Part shown: positions 8,173-17,110 of the stretch, in pieces
Position numbering within the stretch: the first letter of the stretch is position 1
Layout: each line of letters starts with the position of its first letter
Source: Chitinophaga pinensis
GTDB lineage: Bacteria; Bacteroidota; Bacteroidia; Chitinophagales; Chitinophagaceae
Direction: 5' to 3'
Assembly: GCA_945874755.1 (NCBI GenBank)
Contig: CAMCHR010000001.1
Span: 23,914-87,913 of the forward strand
Length of the DNA stretch: 64,000 bases
Translations under genes and position numbers: made by a program
Notes under the pieces: generated by a model
Told to the model about the DNA's origin: nothing
The model's database searches: none
What the model saw: the letters and a program-made list of their open reading frames with translations, nothing else

Positions 8173-9048
8173 TTATTTGCGCTTAAATTTAAGTCTGCTA
8201 AAGAATCCAGGCTTAGCTTGACCTGTTTCCTCCCCTTTTAGTCTATTCATCAATGACCTTTTTCCAGGTTTCCATTTTTCTTCCCCATAAATTTTAATCA
8301 AATTATAGGAGATGCCCCCTTTAACAGAGAAAAACTGATCCTTCCCAGAGCGACTCCCCTGGTATTTATAGACATCACTTCCTGTTGCTAATTTTTGAGT
8401 TTGTACCATAAATTGACCATCAGAAAAGAAATCCAACTCATCTGATAAAGCAAATCTATACATCGCTTCTGCAAAGAAATTCCATCGCCTTGTCAAATTA
8501 TATTTAAAACCAATTTGTACAGGCAAATAAACTACCCCTTTACTAGAACCAACTATTGGAAAAATAACAGAGTCGATTTGTAAGGGGCGAAGAATAGTAC
8601 TTAAACTATCCATTCCAAAATTTGAAGCTTTAGTTTCAAAAAGATATCCAACTCCAATACCCAAATATGGGGTGAACCTATAAGATTTATTACCTGGCAA
8701 AAATCTTGTAAAATTAAATTCCCCTAATAAACTGATATCATGAAAGTCTCTTGAAAAAAAGAAATTCCTTTGGATTGCATATGGGTTCATTGATAAGCTA
8801 TCTTCAGAGCCTATTCTAATTTTTTCATAGTTTAATCTTACACCCCCGTAGTCATTAAAATTTTTCTTGTAAAAAGCCCCATAACTGTTATAAAACTTAA
8901 AATTGTCTGGCGCAATATCACCTCTATAACTTGATTGTCCTGCAAATAGTCCAATCTCACCTCTATTCTCCATCAATTGCAGATGCTGCGCTTGAGATAA
9001 ATGAGTCATGCCAATCAAAAAACAAAAAAAGTAAAATTGCTTTAGCAT
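8173..9048 (-). CDS. PorG/DUF6089-like outer-membrane beta-barrel protein
   Basis: 291 residues with a signal peptide (about 1-20, ending SQAQ) and then alternating beta-strand-type sequence with many aromatic residues. The start of the mature part (NRGEIGLFAGQSSYRGDI) matches the pattern of the Bacteroidota DUF6089 group, to which the type IX secretion/gliding component PorG belongs. PorG of Porphyromonas gingivalis lies directly before uppS and bamA, exactly the position seen here, which supports the call. No other type IX secretion core gene (porK-N, sov) is present in the window, so participation in that system is inferred. The C-terminus is strongly basic (RLKFKRK). Confidence 0.72.
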   Translation of the reverse strand: MLKQFYFFCFLIGMTHLSQAQHLQLMENRGEIGLFAGQSSYRGDIAPDNFKFYNSYGAFYKKNFNDYGGVRLNYEKIRIGSEDSLSMNPYAIQRNFFFSRDFHDISLLGEFNFTRFLPGNKSYRFTPYLGIGVGYLFETKASNFGMDSLSTILRPLQIDSVIFPIVGSSKGVVYLPVQIGFKYNLTRRWNFFAEAMYRFALSDELDFFSDGQFMVQTQKLATGSDVYKYQGSRSGKDQFFSVKGGISYNLIKIYGEEKWKPGKRSLMNRLKGEETGQAKPGFFSRLKFKRK

Positions 9049-9050
9049 GC

Positions 9051-9932
9051 TTAATTTCTTTTATCTAATCCCCAAGTCAACTTTGTTCTTAATGTAGTTA
9101 AGTAACTGTTTTCATTCAATCTAATAAAGTGTACGCAAAACGCTTCTTTCTTGACTGCAATTTGAATGCCAATAGGCACAATTTCTTTTCTTGCATCTAA
9201 TGCACAAATCAATTCCTCTGTTCGTCCTTCAACTTCAAATGAAATCACCGAACTGTCTGGAACCACTACAGAGCGTACGTTTAAGTTATGTGGTGCTACT
9301 GGTGTAATGACAAAATTAGATGAGTCAGGAAATAGAATTGGGCCATTGCAACTCATATTGTAACCCGTTGAACCAGTAGGTGTGGCAATGATTAGTCCAT
9401 CTGCCCAGTAGGAGTTTAATAATTCTCCATTTAAATAGGTGTGAATCTTGATCATTGGTGAAGTATCACGTTTATGAATCGCAAATTCATTTAATGCAAA
9501 TGGAGCATCCTTAAAAATTGGCAGGTTACTATCAATATGTATTAAAGATCTTTTATCAATGACATAAGAACGATGGACTAAAGCCTCCACCATAATCGCT
9601 AGTTCGTCCTTAGAAATCGTTGCTAAAAAACCAAGACGTCCATAATTAACTCCCAAAATTGGAATCAAGGTATCACCCACTAAAGTAATGGCATCTAAAA
9701 CGGTTCCGTCTCCACCTAAAGAAATTAAACAATCAATATTATTATGTAAATCGGATGAAGTTTCAAATCCAATAAGTGATTTTTTATCTGCAGCAGTCAC
9801 CAAATTAAATTTTTGGATTAACCCAGCATAAATATAAATGGTGAAGTCATGCTTTTGTAATTCAGCAATCAAGTCATTTAAAGACTGTTGCTGATCCAGG
9901 TCGACACCTCTACTATAAATGGCTACATTCAT
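9051..9932 (-). CDS. nadK: NAD kinase
   Basis: Phosphorylates NAD+ to NADP+ in the cytoplasm, 293 residues. It shows the diagnostic GGDGT motif (73-77, with the catalytic Asp), the NYGRLGFLA segment, the NE-containing FALNEFAIHK segment (about 143-152) and the TPTGSTGYNMS nucleotide-binding motif. It sits 9 bases before the Omp85-like gene and 2 bases from the PorG-like gene, so it is co-transcribed with envelope genes. This linkage is common in Bacteroidota. Confidence 0.96.
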   Translation of the reverse strand: MNVAIYSRGVDLDQQQSLNDLIAELQKHDFTIYIYAGLIQKFNLVTAADKKSLIGFETSSDLHNNIDCLISLGGDGTVLDAITLVGDTLIPILGVNYGRLGFLATISKDELAIMVEALVHRSYVIDKRSLIHIDSNLPIFKDAPFALNEFAIHKRDTSPMIKIHTYLNGELLNSYWADGLIIATPTGSTGYNMSCNGPILFPDSSNFVITPVAPHNLNVRSVVVPDSSVISFEVEGRTEELICALDARKEIVPIGIQIAVKKEAFCVHFIRLNENSYLTTLRTKLTWGLDKRN

Positions 9933-9941
9933 GAAACAAAG

Positions 9942-11327
9942 TTAAAAATTAATTCCGCTGTGCAAATATAATCCTTTGTCCCCCAATTGATTGATACTAT
10001 ACTCCACATTTAACACTAAATCATAGATACTAATTATATCTACACCTATGCCAGCAGTTCTTAACAAACTATTAGCCAATGGATTCGACTTATTTTTTTC
10101 GGAACTATAAACATATCCTAGTTGACTAAATGCTTTAATCCAAAATGTATATTTAACAGATGGAAGGAACTTTTTAGTGAGCGGATTGATCAAAGTGTAG
10201 CTGCCAATTCTTTGATGGATTGCCGATTTGAATATGGTTGCCGCATTGCCATCCACTACATAATATTCTAAGCCATTCATTTGCATTAATCCATAACCCA
10301 TTAATTTTCGATCACTATAATTAGATTGTTGCATCGTTCTTCCAATCGTTAAAGATTCCGCAAAGATGAATCTATTGGGTGCGATACGATGAGCTACGAT
10401 CTGTCTAAATTGAATCGCGGATAAATTATTTTCTTTTGAAAATCTTTGAGCAAAAGCAATTTCAGTACTTGCTCCCTTGGTAGGATAGGCGTTGTAATCG
10501 AAACGAACTTTTGAATAAGACCAATTAATATCTAAATAAGAAAACGATTTTTTATGATTTGGTAATAAATTGGGTGCAATAGCAAAAGCTGAATCAGAAA
10601 TGGACTCATTGCCAATTCCAACTTGGAATGCATGTCTTTCAAATAAATTAGGACGATAGGTTACATTCACATTGGCTCGATATCCCTTACGAATGATATC
10701 CTCAGTTCTAAAAAACACCTGCTTATTCCCCAATGTTTTATAGTTAATTTCTTTTTGATTGAACTGTGCCAAACCTAAACCCATTCCATATTTCAATTGT
10801 TTATCTATAAAGGGCAATTGATATCGAAGGATTGCTTGATGCATATAGCCTGTAATATAGCCTATGGTTAACTTATCATTGTTTCCTGTGGCATTGGCTT
10901 GTCTGAAATTAATACCATAGTTCACGCGTTCTAAACTTCTGTTACTTTCGTTCCACCATTGATTGAAATTTCGATCTACCCATCTAAAATAAGGTATAGG
11001 AAAAAAATACCAACGTTCTTTTAATTGAATTTTAATTTTTACAGATGTGCTATCTAGTATTTCAGATGAAACATTGGTCTCTAAAAAAAGAGCCGTATTA
11101 AATAACTGCTGTTGCGAAACAATATTGAGTGAATCGAGATCGTCTTTTGACAATAGGTCTCCCACTTTATAAGGCAACTCTCTTTTTACAATATAATCTT
11201 TAGTTTTTTTATTCCCTGTAATTTCAATGGCGCTGATCTTAATTTGAGCATGAACTTGCGTATAACCAATTTGACCAATGAAAATAAAAAAAAGGAATAG
11301 GAATTTAGGGCTGGTAGATTTAAACAT
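9942..11327 (-). CDS. Small BamA/TamA-like (Omp85) outer-membrane protein
   Basis: 461 residues: a signal peptide (about 1-27), one POTRA-like unit (IEITGNKKTKDYIVKREL from about residue 34, extending to about 110), then a barrel-like region with many alternating aromatic residues. It is about half the size of BamA and has a reduced periplasmic part. The POTRA phrase resembles the last POTRA of the BamA encoded at 4566-7304. The role is unknown; insertion or export of particular outer-membrane proteins or lipids is possible. It overlaps the upstream CBS gene by 8 bases. Confidence 0.75.
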   Translation of the reverse strand: MFKSTSPKFLFLFFIFIGQIGYTQVHAQIKISAIEITGNKKTKDYIVKRELPYKVGDLLSKDDLDSLNIVSQQQLFNTALFLETNVSSEILDSTSVKIKIQLKERWYFFPIPYFRWVDRNFNQWWNESNRSLERVNYGINFRQANATGNNDKLTIGYITGYMHQAILRYQLPFIDKQLKYGMGLGLAQFNQKEINYKTLGNKQVFFRTEDIIRKGYRANVNVTYRPNLFERHAFQVGIGNESISDSAFAIAPNLLPNHKKSFSYLDINWSYSKVRFDYNAYPTKGASTEIAFAQRFSKENNLSAIQFRQIVAHRIAPNRFIFAESLTIGRTMQQSNYSDRKLMGYGLMQMNGLEYYVVDGNAATIFKSAIHQRIGSYTLINPLTKKFLPSVKYTFWIKAFSQLGYVYSSEKNKSNPLANSLLRTAGIGVDIISIYDLVLNVEYSINQLGDKGLYLHSGINF

Positions 11328-11979
11328 CTAAATAATTCATTAAATGATGGTAATGCGCTTCGATATCATTGTGCAAAGGTGTTTTACCAAAATATTGTAC
11401 TAGTTGATAATCGTAACGCTGGAAAGTGGCAATGATCGCCTGCGCCTCATCTTTATTGATTTTTAGCGTGATGATCATGGCACCATTTGTTTCGTCAAAA
11501 TAACTATTCAGTTGTAAAATTTGTGCGTTATTGGATTCTACCAATCTTGACATTTCGGCGAGTGAATATTGGTATGGTGCAACAGATAAAACGATAATAG
11601 CACCAGGCGAATCAACTCCTAAAAATTTAGCCAAGGCGTCATTTAAACTTTTTTGAGGAATCATTCCAATGCATTCTAGTTGCTCATTCAATACAGGCAA
11701 AATGCTCAACTGGTGTTTTGAAAATAAGTCTAACGCAGTTAAAAAATGTGCCTTATCTGCAATCATTATTTTTTTAAGCTGATTGGATAGAACCATTAAA
11801 GTAGCAGCTTCATCTGTATCCAATAAGTCTGCTTTTTGAACGAGGCCTAAAAAATAATCCTCTTTCACAACCGCTAATTCTTGCACATCAAAATCCTCCA
11901 TACACTGCAAAGCAAAACTCACCTTATCTTCTAAATGAAGCAGGGGAAACCCTTGTACAGTAGTGGTTGCAGCTAGCAT
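11320..11979 (-). CDS. CBS-domain protein with ACT-like C-terminus
   Basis: 219 residues, cytoplasmic. Two CBS motifs fill about residues 1-130 (repeated phrases of the form xLPVLxExLExIGMI), and CBS pairs usually bind adenine nucleotides. A C-terminal segment of about 75 residues has the alternating beta/alpha look of an ACT-like domain. It is translationally coupled to the small Omp85 gene (8-base overlap) and near nadK. The conserved linkage suggests sensing of energy or nucleotide state, but the target is unknown. Confidence 0.8.
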   Translation of the reverse strand: MLAATTTVQGFPLLHLEDKVSFALQCMEDFDVQELAVVKEDYFLGLVQKADLLDTDEAATLMVLSNQLKKIMIADKAHFLTALDLFSKHQLSILPVLNEQLECIGMIPQKSLNDALAKFLGVDSPGAIIVLSVAPYQYSLAEMSRLVESNNAQILQLNSYFDETNGAMIITLKINKDEAQAIIATFQRYDYQLVQYFGKTPLHNDIEAHYHHLMNYLDV

Positions 11980-11987
11980 AAGACTAA

Positions 11988-12746
11988 TTAAGCTTGCGCT
12001 TTTAAGAATTTTTCTAAAATTTCATTGAATGCATTAGGCACTTCCATCATTGGTGCGTGTCCGCATTGATCAATAAAAGCTAGTTCGCTATTGGGAATCA
12101 ATTTATGAAAATCTTCTGCTACAAATGGAGGCGTAACTTTATCATTTTTACCCCAAATTAAAAGTGTAGGCATTTTAATCTGGCCCAATTCTTCGCCTAA
12201 ATTATTACGAATGGCACTTTTTGCTAAAGCAATAATTTTGATCACTTTAATTCTACTATTGGTGATTTCAAAAACCTCGTCTACTAATTCCTTAGTGGCA
12301 ACAGCTGGATCATAAAAAGTTTCAGCAGTCTTTGCTCTTATGTATTCGTAATCTCCTCTTTTAGGATAAGAATCGCCCATGGCATTCTCAAACAAACCGC
12401 TACTTCCTGTTAAGGTCAATGTTTTAATTTTTTCTGGGTGGCTTAAGATATAGACCAACCCAACATGCCCACCTAAAGAATTACCTAATAAATGAATTTG
12501 ATCATAGCCCTTATGGTCAATGAATTGTTGTACATGTTTAGCCAATCCTTTTACAGTGGTATGCAAAAGATCAAGATCATATAATGGTAAAATGGGAACG
12601 ATTACTTTATGTGTATGTCTAAAATGTTCTATGAGGTCAGAGAAATTACTCAATGCGCCAAATAAACCATGCAAAAGCATAAGTGGCTGACCCACTCCTA
12701 CTTCTACATATTCAAATTTGCCCTCTTTGTGTATTTCGTATTCCAT
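11988..12746 (-). CDS. Alpha/beta hydrolase
   Basis: 252 residues with the alpha/beta-hydrolase fold: an oxyanion-region HG (LLHGLFG, about 24-30), the nucleophile elbow GNSLGG with Ser90, the acid Asp202 in LLIWGKNDKV and the catalytic His230 in QCGHAPM. There is no signal peptide. It resembles esterases or C-C bond hydrolases such as MhpC/BphD, but the substrate cannot be read from the sequence. It is 8 bases from the CBS gene and shares the envelope operon. Confidence 0.88.
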   Translation of the reverse strand: MEYEIHKEGKFEYVEVGVGQPLMLLHGLFGALSNFSDLIEHFRHTHKVIVPILPLYDLDLLHTTVKGLAKHVQQFIDHKGYDQIHLLGNSLGGHVGLVYILSHPEKIKTLTLTGSSGLFENAMGDSYPKRGDYEYIRAKTAETFYDPAVATKELVDEVFEITNSRIKVIKIIALAKSAIRNNLGEELGQIKMPTLLIWGKNDKVTPPFVAEDFHKLIPNSELAFIDQCGHAPMMEVPNAFNEILEKFLKAQA

Positions 12747-12805
12747 AAAATTTTAACGATTAAGTCGTTGCTATAAAGATACTTATTTAAGATTAAACCA
12801 GCATA

Positions 12806-13333
12806 TTATGCCTTTTGTTGTATTTGATTGGAAAATTGTACCAATGTTTGTTTGATAAAAGGCAGCCATTCACTCAATTTAGCCATAAAATAGGGCCACC
12901 ATTTAGCTAAATAGCTATAACTCATAGACGCCTCCATGGTGGGTTTTTCGACGATCCCTAGTAAAGTCATAAAATAGATGAATGCGCTTAAAATTGTGCC
13001 ATAAATTAAAATATACAGCATCATGCCTAGTAGTTTATTTAACCAGCCTAGCATTAACCAATCAGCAGTTTGTTGCAAGAGCCCAGTCATCCATCTTAAG
13101 AGGAACATGACCCCTAGTAAAACAATCAAGAAAGCAATGAATGGTAGCCAATAAGAAGTGATCTTAGTATATATTTTTAATTGGCTGGCTACAAATCCCG
13201 CAAACTGAAAAGCAAGTACCACGCCAATCATTAAAGAGAAAAACGAAATAATGGCTTTGATCAAACCGTTTCGATATCCTTGTAATAAGGCTAAAATCAG
13301 GATTGTACCTGCTAATAAATCTAACCAGTTCAT
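12806..13333 (-). CDS. CvpA family inner-membrane protein
   Basis: 175 residues with four predicted membrane helices (about 5-22, 28-50, 60-82 and 100-125), matching the length and hydrophobic profile of the CvpA/colicin V production family. The N-terminal phrase NWLDLLAGTILILALLQGYR has the characteristic D and GxxxG-like spacing. The function is not known precisely; family members affect envelope stress and purF expression in other bacteria. Its start overlaps the yqeY-like stop by one base (TAATG), so the two are coupled. Confidence 0.85.
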   Translation of the reverse strand: MNWLDLLAGTILILALLQGYRNGLIKAIISFFSLMIGVVLAFQFAGFVASQLKIYTKITSYWLPFIAFLIVLLGVMFLLRWMTGLLQQTADWLMLGWLNKLLGMMLYILIYGTILSAFIYFMTLLGIVEKPTMEASMSYSYLAKWWPYFMAKLSEWLPFIKQTLVQFSNQIQQKA

Positions 13334-13785
13334 TAGTTCGTCAATGCATTTTTAGCAATCGCAGCAATGAGTTTACCATCTGCCTTTCCTGCTAATTGTT
13401 TAGATGCGACACCCATTACCTTTCCTAAATCTTGAGGACCAGCAGCACCCAATTCCTTCATAATAGCCTCTACAGCGACTTTCACAGCTTCCTCAGTCAT
13501 TTGAACTGGAAGAAATTTTTCTATCACTGCAATTTCTTCGGCTTCTTTATCTGCTAGATCAGCTCTATTTTGTTCTTGAAAAATGGTCAATGAGTCTTTA
13601 CGTTGCTTCACTAATTTTTGTAATAATTTCATTTCAGTGTCTTCTGAAATAGCACCGTTGGCACCTGGTTCAGTTTTTGCTTTAATGATTTCTGCTTTAA
13701 TAGCACGTAGCCCTCTTAACAATGCTTCATCTTTATTTTTCATTGCGTCTTTCATTAAAGACATCACTTCTAGTTCTAAACTCAT
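13333..13785 (-). CDS. GatB/YqeY-domain protein
   Basis: 150 residues matching the stand-alone YqeY family: an N-terminal helical part (EVMSLMKDAMKNKDEALLRG) and a C-terminal part with ALGAAGPQDLGKVMGV-like and GKADGKLIA segments, as in the tail domain of the GatB amidotransferase subunit. The tail domain contacts tRNA in GatB, but stand-alone YqeY has no firmly established role. Its stop shares one base with the cvpA start. Confidence 0.9.
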   Translation of the reverse strand: MSLELEVMSLMKDAMKNKDEALLRGLRAIKAEIIKAKTEPGANGAISEDTEMKLLQKLVKQRKDSLTIFQEQNRADLADKEAEEIAVIEKFLPVQMTEEAVKVAVEAIMKELGAAGPQDLGKVMGVASKQLAGKADGKLIAAIAKNALTN

Positions 13786-13815
13786 AAGATTAATATTTAT
13801 ATTTTTGATGCAAGA

Positions 13816-14163
13816 TTATTTTGCACCTTGTTCTATTTGACTTGCTCTAAATTGATTGTAAAATGTTTTTGCAAAAGTTTTAAAGGATGCTGCAAGTTCC
13901 TTGTCTTGTGTAGCTCTTAGGTAAGCGTCCCCCATACCCATCAGATTTTGATAAAAGAAGTCTGCCATCTCGTCTACCATCATGTCCTTTGTCCATAAAT
14001 CTATACGTAAAGCCGTTTTATCGGTTGGATCCCAAAAAGTCAACATCATTGCCCTTGCAGCCTGCGCTTCTTGTGCAGTACTATCGGTTGCTGACCAGTC
14101 TATGGATTGGGGTATTTTTTGTTCGTCTAATTGAATTTTTACCTGAATGGATGATTCGTGCAT
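13816..14163 (-). CDS. gldC: Gliding-motility protein GldC
   Basis: 115 residues with the family phrases IDWSATDS, ARAMMLTFWD, ALRIDLWTKDMMVDEMADFF and YLRATQD. GldC is a cytoplasmic protein linked to gliding in Flavobacterium but widely kept in non-gliding Bacteroidota, where the role is uncertain. In this window it lies at the upstream end of the minus-strand run, 30 bases before the yqeY-like gene. No other gld gene is visible. Confidence 0.9.
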   Translation of the reverse strand: MHESSIQVKIQLDEQKIPQSIDWSATDSTAQEAQAARAMMLTFWDPTDKTALRIDLWTKDMMVDEMADFFYQNLMGMGDAYLRATQDKELAASFKTFAKTFYNQFRASQIEQGAK

Positions 14164-14214
14164 AACTTAAAATTATGCCACAAAAATACAATAATATTGG
14201 CGAATAAGACCAGC

Positions 14215-15267
14215 CTAGACCAAGTCCCTTGGCCACACTATGGTTGCTTTTTGTTGAAATTGGCTTATTTCAGTTTGAATGGCCTTTTGTATTTCAATAC
14301 CCTTGGCTGCACGATACATTTCGTCCTTATAATACAGTTTAAAATGATTCGCTAAAATGTCGGGTTGTTTAAAATCAAAATATTCCCCAGCCTCAGCCAT
14401 TTCGGTAGCAATAAAATTGGCAGCTGCTTGATCATGGTGCATTAAAAATGGAATTTGATAGCGCATAGAATAGGTCAAAAATTGAAAACGATGACTATTC
14501 ATGCTACTAAAAATAGTGAGGTAGGCTGCAGCAATCCATTCTAATTTAAATTTGGATACAGTTACCAATTCCACTGCATCTTTATATTTGTATCCTAGCA
14601 ATAGATTAGCAGCTTTGTCTTTCTCCGCATCTGTATCCATTACAAAAACGAGGGACATGGTACTGAGTTGCCATTTTTTAAAAACAGAAAAAGCTTTTAC
14701 AATCGGTAGGATATCTAGACTGCCTACAAATGCAAGCAGGTATTGGTTTCCATCGGTCAATGCGCTTCTCACAGGCGCCAATTGAGACCATTCAAAACTT
14801 GGCAAGGGTGCTTTTTCAATGTATAATCTTTCCACTCCTTGTCTATTTTGTGCATGCCATTCGTCCAATGCCAACACCTTTTTTGCCCTTTGCATTGTTT
14901 GATTAAAACGTTTTTTTTCAAGCCAAGACTGAACCCAACTTAAATGCCCAGTTAGATGTGGAATTGTCAATGGAATAAAATAAGAAGGCAGTTGCTTTGC
15001 CCATAAAGCCACTGGACCAAAATGAACTAGTGCAGATGCACTATGCTCTGCAATCAATTGTTTTGTAGCCTCAGGATGAATCCATTCAACCGTTATTTTT
15101 TCAGTAGGTTTTGGCAGTACTGAAACAAGATAGATCTTATGATGGATCTCTATACTATGCGCTGCTTCGGTCGCAATCATCCCCATTAAATCTAATAGGA
15201 TGGGCTCCAAAATAGGAAGATTCGGAACATAGACATCATCGAGCTGTATAAAAATGCGCATAGGCAA
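14215..15267 (-). CDS. Glycosyltransferase-like protein (GT-B type), weakly supported
   Basis: 350 residues with no clear family motif that I can name. The layout resembles a small GT-B glycosyltransferase: an N-terminal half with LIAEHSASALVHFGPVALWAKQL and SYFIPLTIPHL, then YLLAFVGSLDILPIVKAFSVFK near residue 170, which looks like the start of the C-terminal nucleotide-sugar domain of GT4 proteins. There is no signal peptide or membrane helix. An ATG two codons inside the chosen start is an equal candidate. Two-base context: it is 51 bases upstream of gldC on the same strand and divergent from the merR-type gene. Confidence 0.45.
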   Translation of the reverse strand: MPMRIFIQLDDVYVPNLPILEPILLDLMGMIATEAAHSIEIHHKIYLVSVLPKPTEKITVEWIHPEATKQLIAEHSASALVHFGPVALWAKQLPSYFIPLTIPHLTGHLSWVQSWLEKKRFNQTMQRAKKVLALDEWHAQNRQGVERLYIEKAPLPSFEWSQLAPVRSALTDGNQYLLAFVGSLDILPIVKAFSVFKKWQLSTMSLVFVMDTDAEKDKAANLLLGYKYKDAVELVTVSKFKLEWIAAAYLTIFSSMNSHRFQFLTYSMRYQIPFLMHHDQAAANFIATEMAEAGEYFDFKQPDILANHFKLYYKDEMYRAAKGIEIQKAIQTEISQFQQKATIVWPRDLV

Positions 15268-15334
15268 AATTAATACATACTTAACAATTTATCCACCAAT
15301 CATTTGCAGTGGTTAGTTGAGCTTAATAGTACCC

Positions 15335-15342
15335 TACCTTTG
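15335..15342 (+). promoter_or_regulatory. -7 element abutting the merR-type start codon
   Basis: TACCTTTG matches TAnnTTTG and ends only four bases before the ATG at 15347. A TTG at 15317-15319 is a weak -33 candidate. If this box is used, the transcript would start at or next to the ATG, giving a leaderless mRNA. Confidence 0.4.
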
Positions 15343-15346
15343 GTCT

Positions 15347-16006
15347 ATGGCAGAACCGCTACAGCAATTGGATTTATTTGGTATGGAGGCTACAACTCCA
15401 GTGCATATTGCTGCGCCTAAACAAGCCAAAAGCATCAAGCAAAAAAAATCATTGCCGCATTACCGTAAGCCTTTTTACCAAAACGAATCCCTTACCGAAG
15501 TGGCCGTTTCAAATTTGAGTGAGCCTGATGCATCTAGTCTTGTAGCAACTGAGGATGCAGCTTTGCCATCTGTTTCAAGAACACCAATGAATTATGTCAA
15601 CAGAAACGTATTGCATAAAAGAGGTAGAATGGCATTTGCAGATATGGATCAAGCAATTGGTAAAATCCATGTGCCTGATGCAAGTACCTTAGCTAAAAAA
15701 TTATATTACCCTATTGGAGAAGTAGCAGGATGGTTTAATGTAAACACCTCATTGATTCGTTATTGGGAAAAAGAATTCAAACAACTACAGCCTCGAAAAA
15801 CAAGAAAAGGGGACCGTTTATTTCGTGCACAGGATATTGAATTTTTAAAACAGATTTATTATTTACTTAGAGAGAAGAAGTACTCTATAGATGGGGCAAA
15901 AACCTATTTAAAAAATAATAAAGAAAAAGCGAACAAAGACCTATCCTTATTGAATAATCTAAAAGAGATTAAAAATTTCTTACAGTCTTTGAAAGCGAGC
16001 CTATAA
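15347..16006 (+). CDS. MerR family transcriptional regulator
   Basis: 219 residues from the ATG at 15347. A 10-residue-longer form from a TTG at 15317 is less likely, because the -7 box lies between the two starts. The N-terminal 110 residues are low-complexity and basic. The MerR winged helix-turn-helix is at about residues 120-190, with YYPIGEVAGWFNVNTSLIRYW and the FRAQDIEFLKQIYYLL hallmark. There is no C-terminal effector domain, so it is not a classical metal or drug sensor. The architecture matches the short MerR proteins common in Bacteroidota. Targets unknown. Confidence 0.85.
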   Translation: MAEPLQQLDLFGMEATTPVHIAAPKQAKSIKQKKSLPHYRKPFYQNESLTEVAVSNLSEPDASSLVATEDAALPSVSRTPMNYVNRNVLHKRGRMAFADMDQAIGKIHVPDASTLAKKLYYPIGEVAGWFNVNTSLIRYWEKEFKQLQPRKTRKGDRLFRAQDIEFLKQIYYLLREKKYSIDGAKTYLKNNKEKANKDLSLLNNLKEIKNFLQSLKASL

Positions 16007-16044
16007 TTGCTCAGTGCTACCCTAATAATACTTTATTTAAAAGC

Positions 16045-17106
16045 CTACCCTTTTTCCGAAAAATGAATCTGATGTGTATTCGCATACTCTATGGCAGCAA
16101 GATTTAAACGTTCTCTCAAAATTTGAAATTCATCGATATCCATTTCCATATTCACTAAACATTCTACATGCAATGCATGGTATTGTTTTCCAGATTCAGC
16201 TATAAAAACTTGAAAACTATTCAGGTCTTTTTCAGACTTTAAAAATGTACGCATGTGATTGGCAAAATCAGCCAATGCTTGCGCAGAAGTGGTTACGCTT
16301 AACTGTAAATCCATATCAATTTTACGTTCAGACCTGAGTGAAATATTGTCCACTATAGAATCAACCATTTGTTTATTAGGAACGGAGATATAAGTTTTGT
16401 CTTGTGTACGAATACGCGTACTTCTTAGTCCAATTTTTTCGATCGTCCCTGTAAATCCACTCACTTTAACCAGATCTCCAACAGTGAATGGCTTATCAAA
16501 AAAGATGATAAAAGAGGCAATGATATTTTCTAGGCTTTCTCTGGTAGACAAAGCAATCGCAGCACCCACAATACTTAAGCTCGTAACAAGATTGCCAATA
16601 CTTTCGTTAAACACATACCTCAATACCAATAATATACCAATGATATAAATGATCACTTTAAAGAAATCTCTGAAAAATAAAACCAATTGATCGTCAGATA
16701 AATCTTTGGTTAACCTTGCTTTGTTCTCTAAAATAATAGAAATAAATTCTAGTGTTCTTAGACTCACCCTTATCAAGAGAACGACAAACATGAATTTAAT
16801 GCCTGAATCTAACAACTGCTGCAAACTCAACTTAAATAGCTTCACATCCCATGCTTCGGGGAACTTTAATTCATAGATCGCAATGATGGCAACCAAAAAT
16901 ATTAAGAACTGCTCGATAGGAACGAGTAAACGATGTACATGGTTTTTTCTTAAATCTGAATGATTCTTTTTGTCTACCCAAGTGTAAATCAAGCTTGCAA
17001 AAAAACGAGATACCAATCGCTTAAAAAGCAGTGTAACAAATATGATAGCAGCTACAAACAAATAACTTCGTATAGCATTGCTTAAAATCATTTGATCTAT
17101 ATTCAT
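16045..17106 (-). CDS. Small-conductance mechanosensitive channel (MscS family)
   Basis: 353 residues. Three or four N-terminal membrane helices (about 10-30, 65-85, 100-125 and 140-160) precede the pore-lining helix and the MscS beta domain, recognised by FDKPFTVGDLVKVSGFTGT and IGLRSTRIRTQDKTYISVPN. It opens on membrane tension to release solutes during osmotic downshock. It is 4 bases upstream of lpxH's end on the same strand and likely co-transcribed. Confidence 0.92.
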   Translation of the reverse strand: MNIDQMILSNAIRSYLFVAAIIFVTLLFKRLVSRFFASLIYTWVDKKNHSDLRKNHVHRLLVPIEQFLIFLVAIIAIYELKFPEAWDVKLFKLSLQQLLDSGIKFMFVVLLIRVSLRTLEFISIILENKARLTKDLSDDQLVLFFRDFFKVIIYIIGILLVLRYVFNESIGNLVTSLSIVGAAIALSTRESLENIIASFIIFFDKPFTVGDLVKVSGFTGTIEKIGLRSTRIRTQDKTYISVPNKQMVDSIVDNISLRSERKIDMDLQLSVTTSAQALADFANHMRTFLKSEKDLNSFQVFIAESGKQYHALHVECLVNMEMDIDEFQILRERLNLAAIEYANTHQIHFSEKG

Positions 17107-17110
17107 AGCA

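Noticed and set aside
15317-15346. TTG start of the MerR-type gene ten codons upstream
   Set aside because: The -7 element lies between the two starts and the extra residues are not typical of the family, so the ATG at 15347 is preferred.
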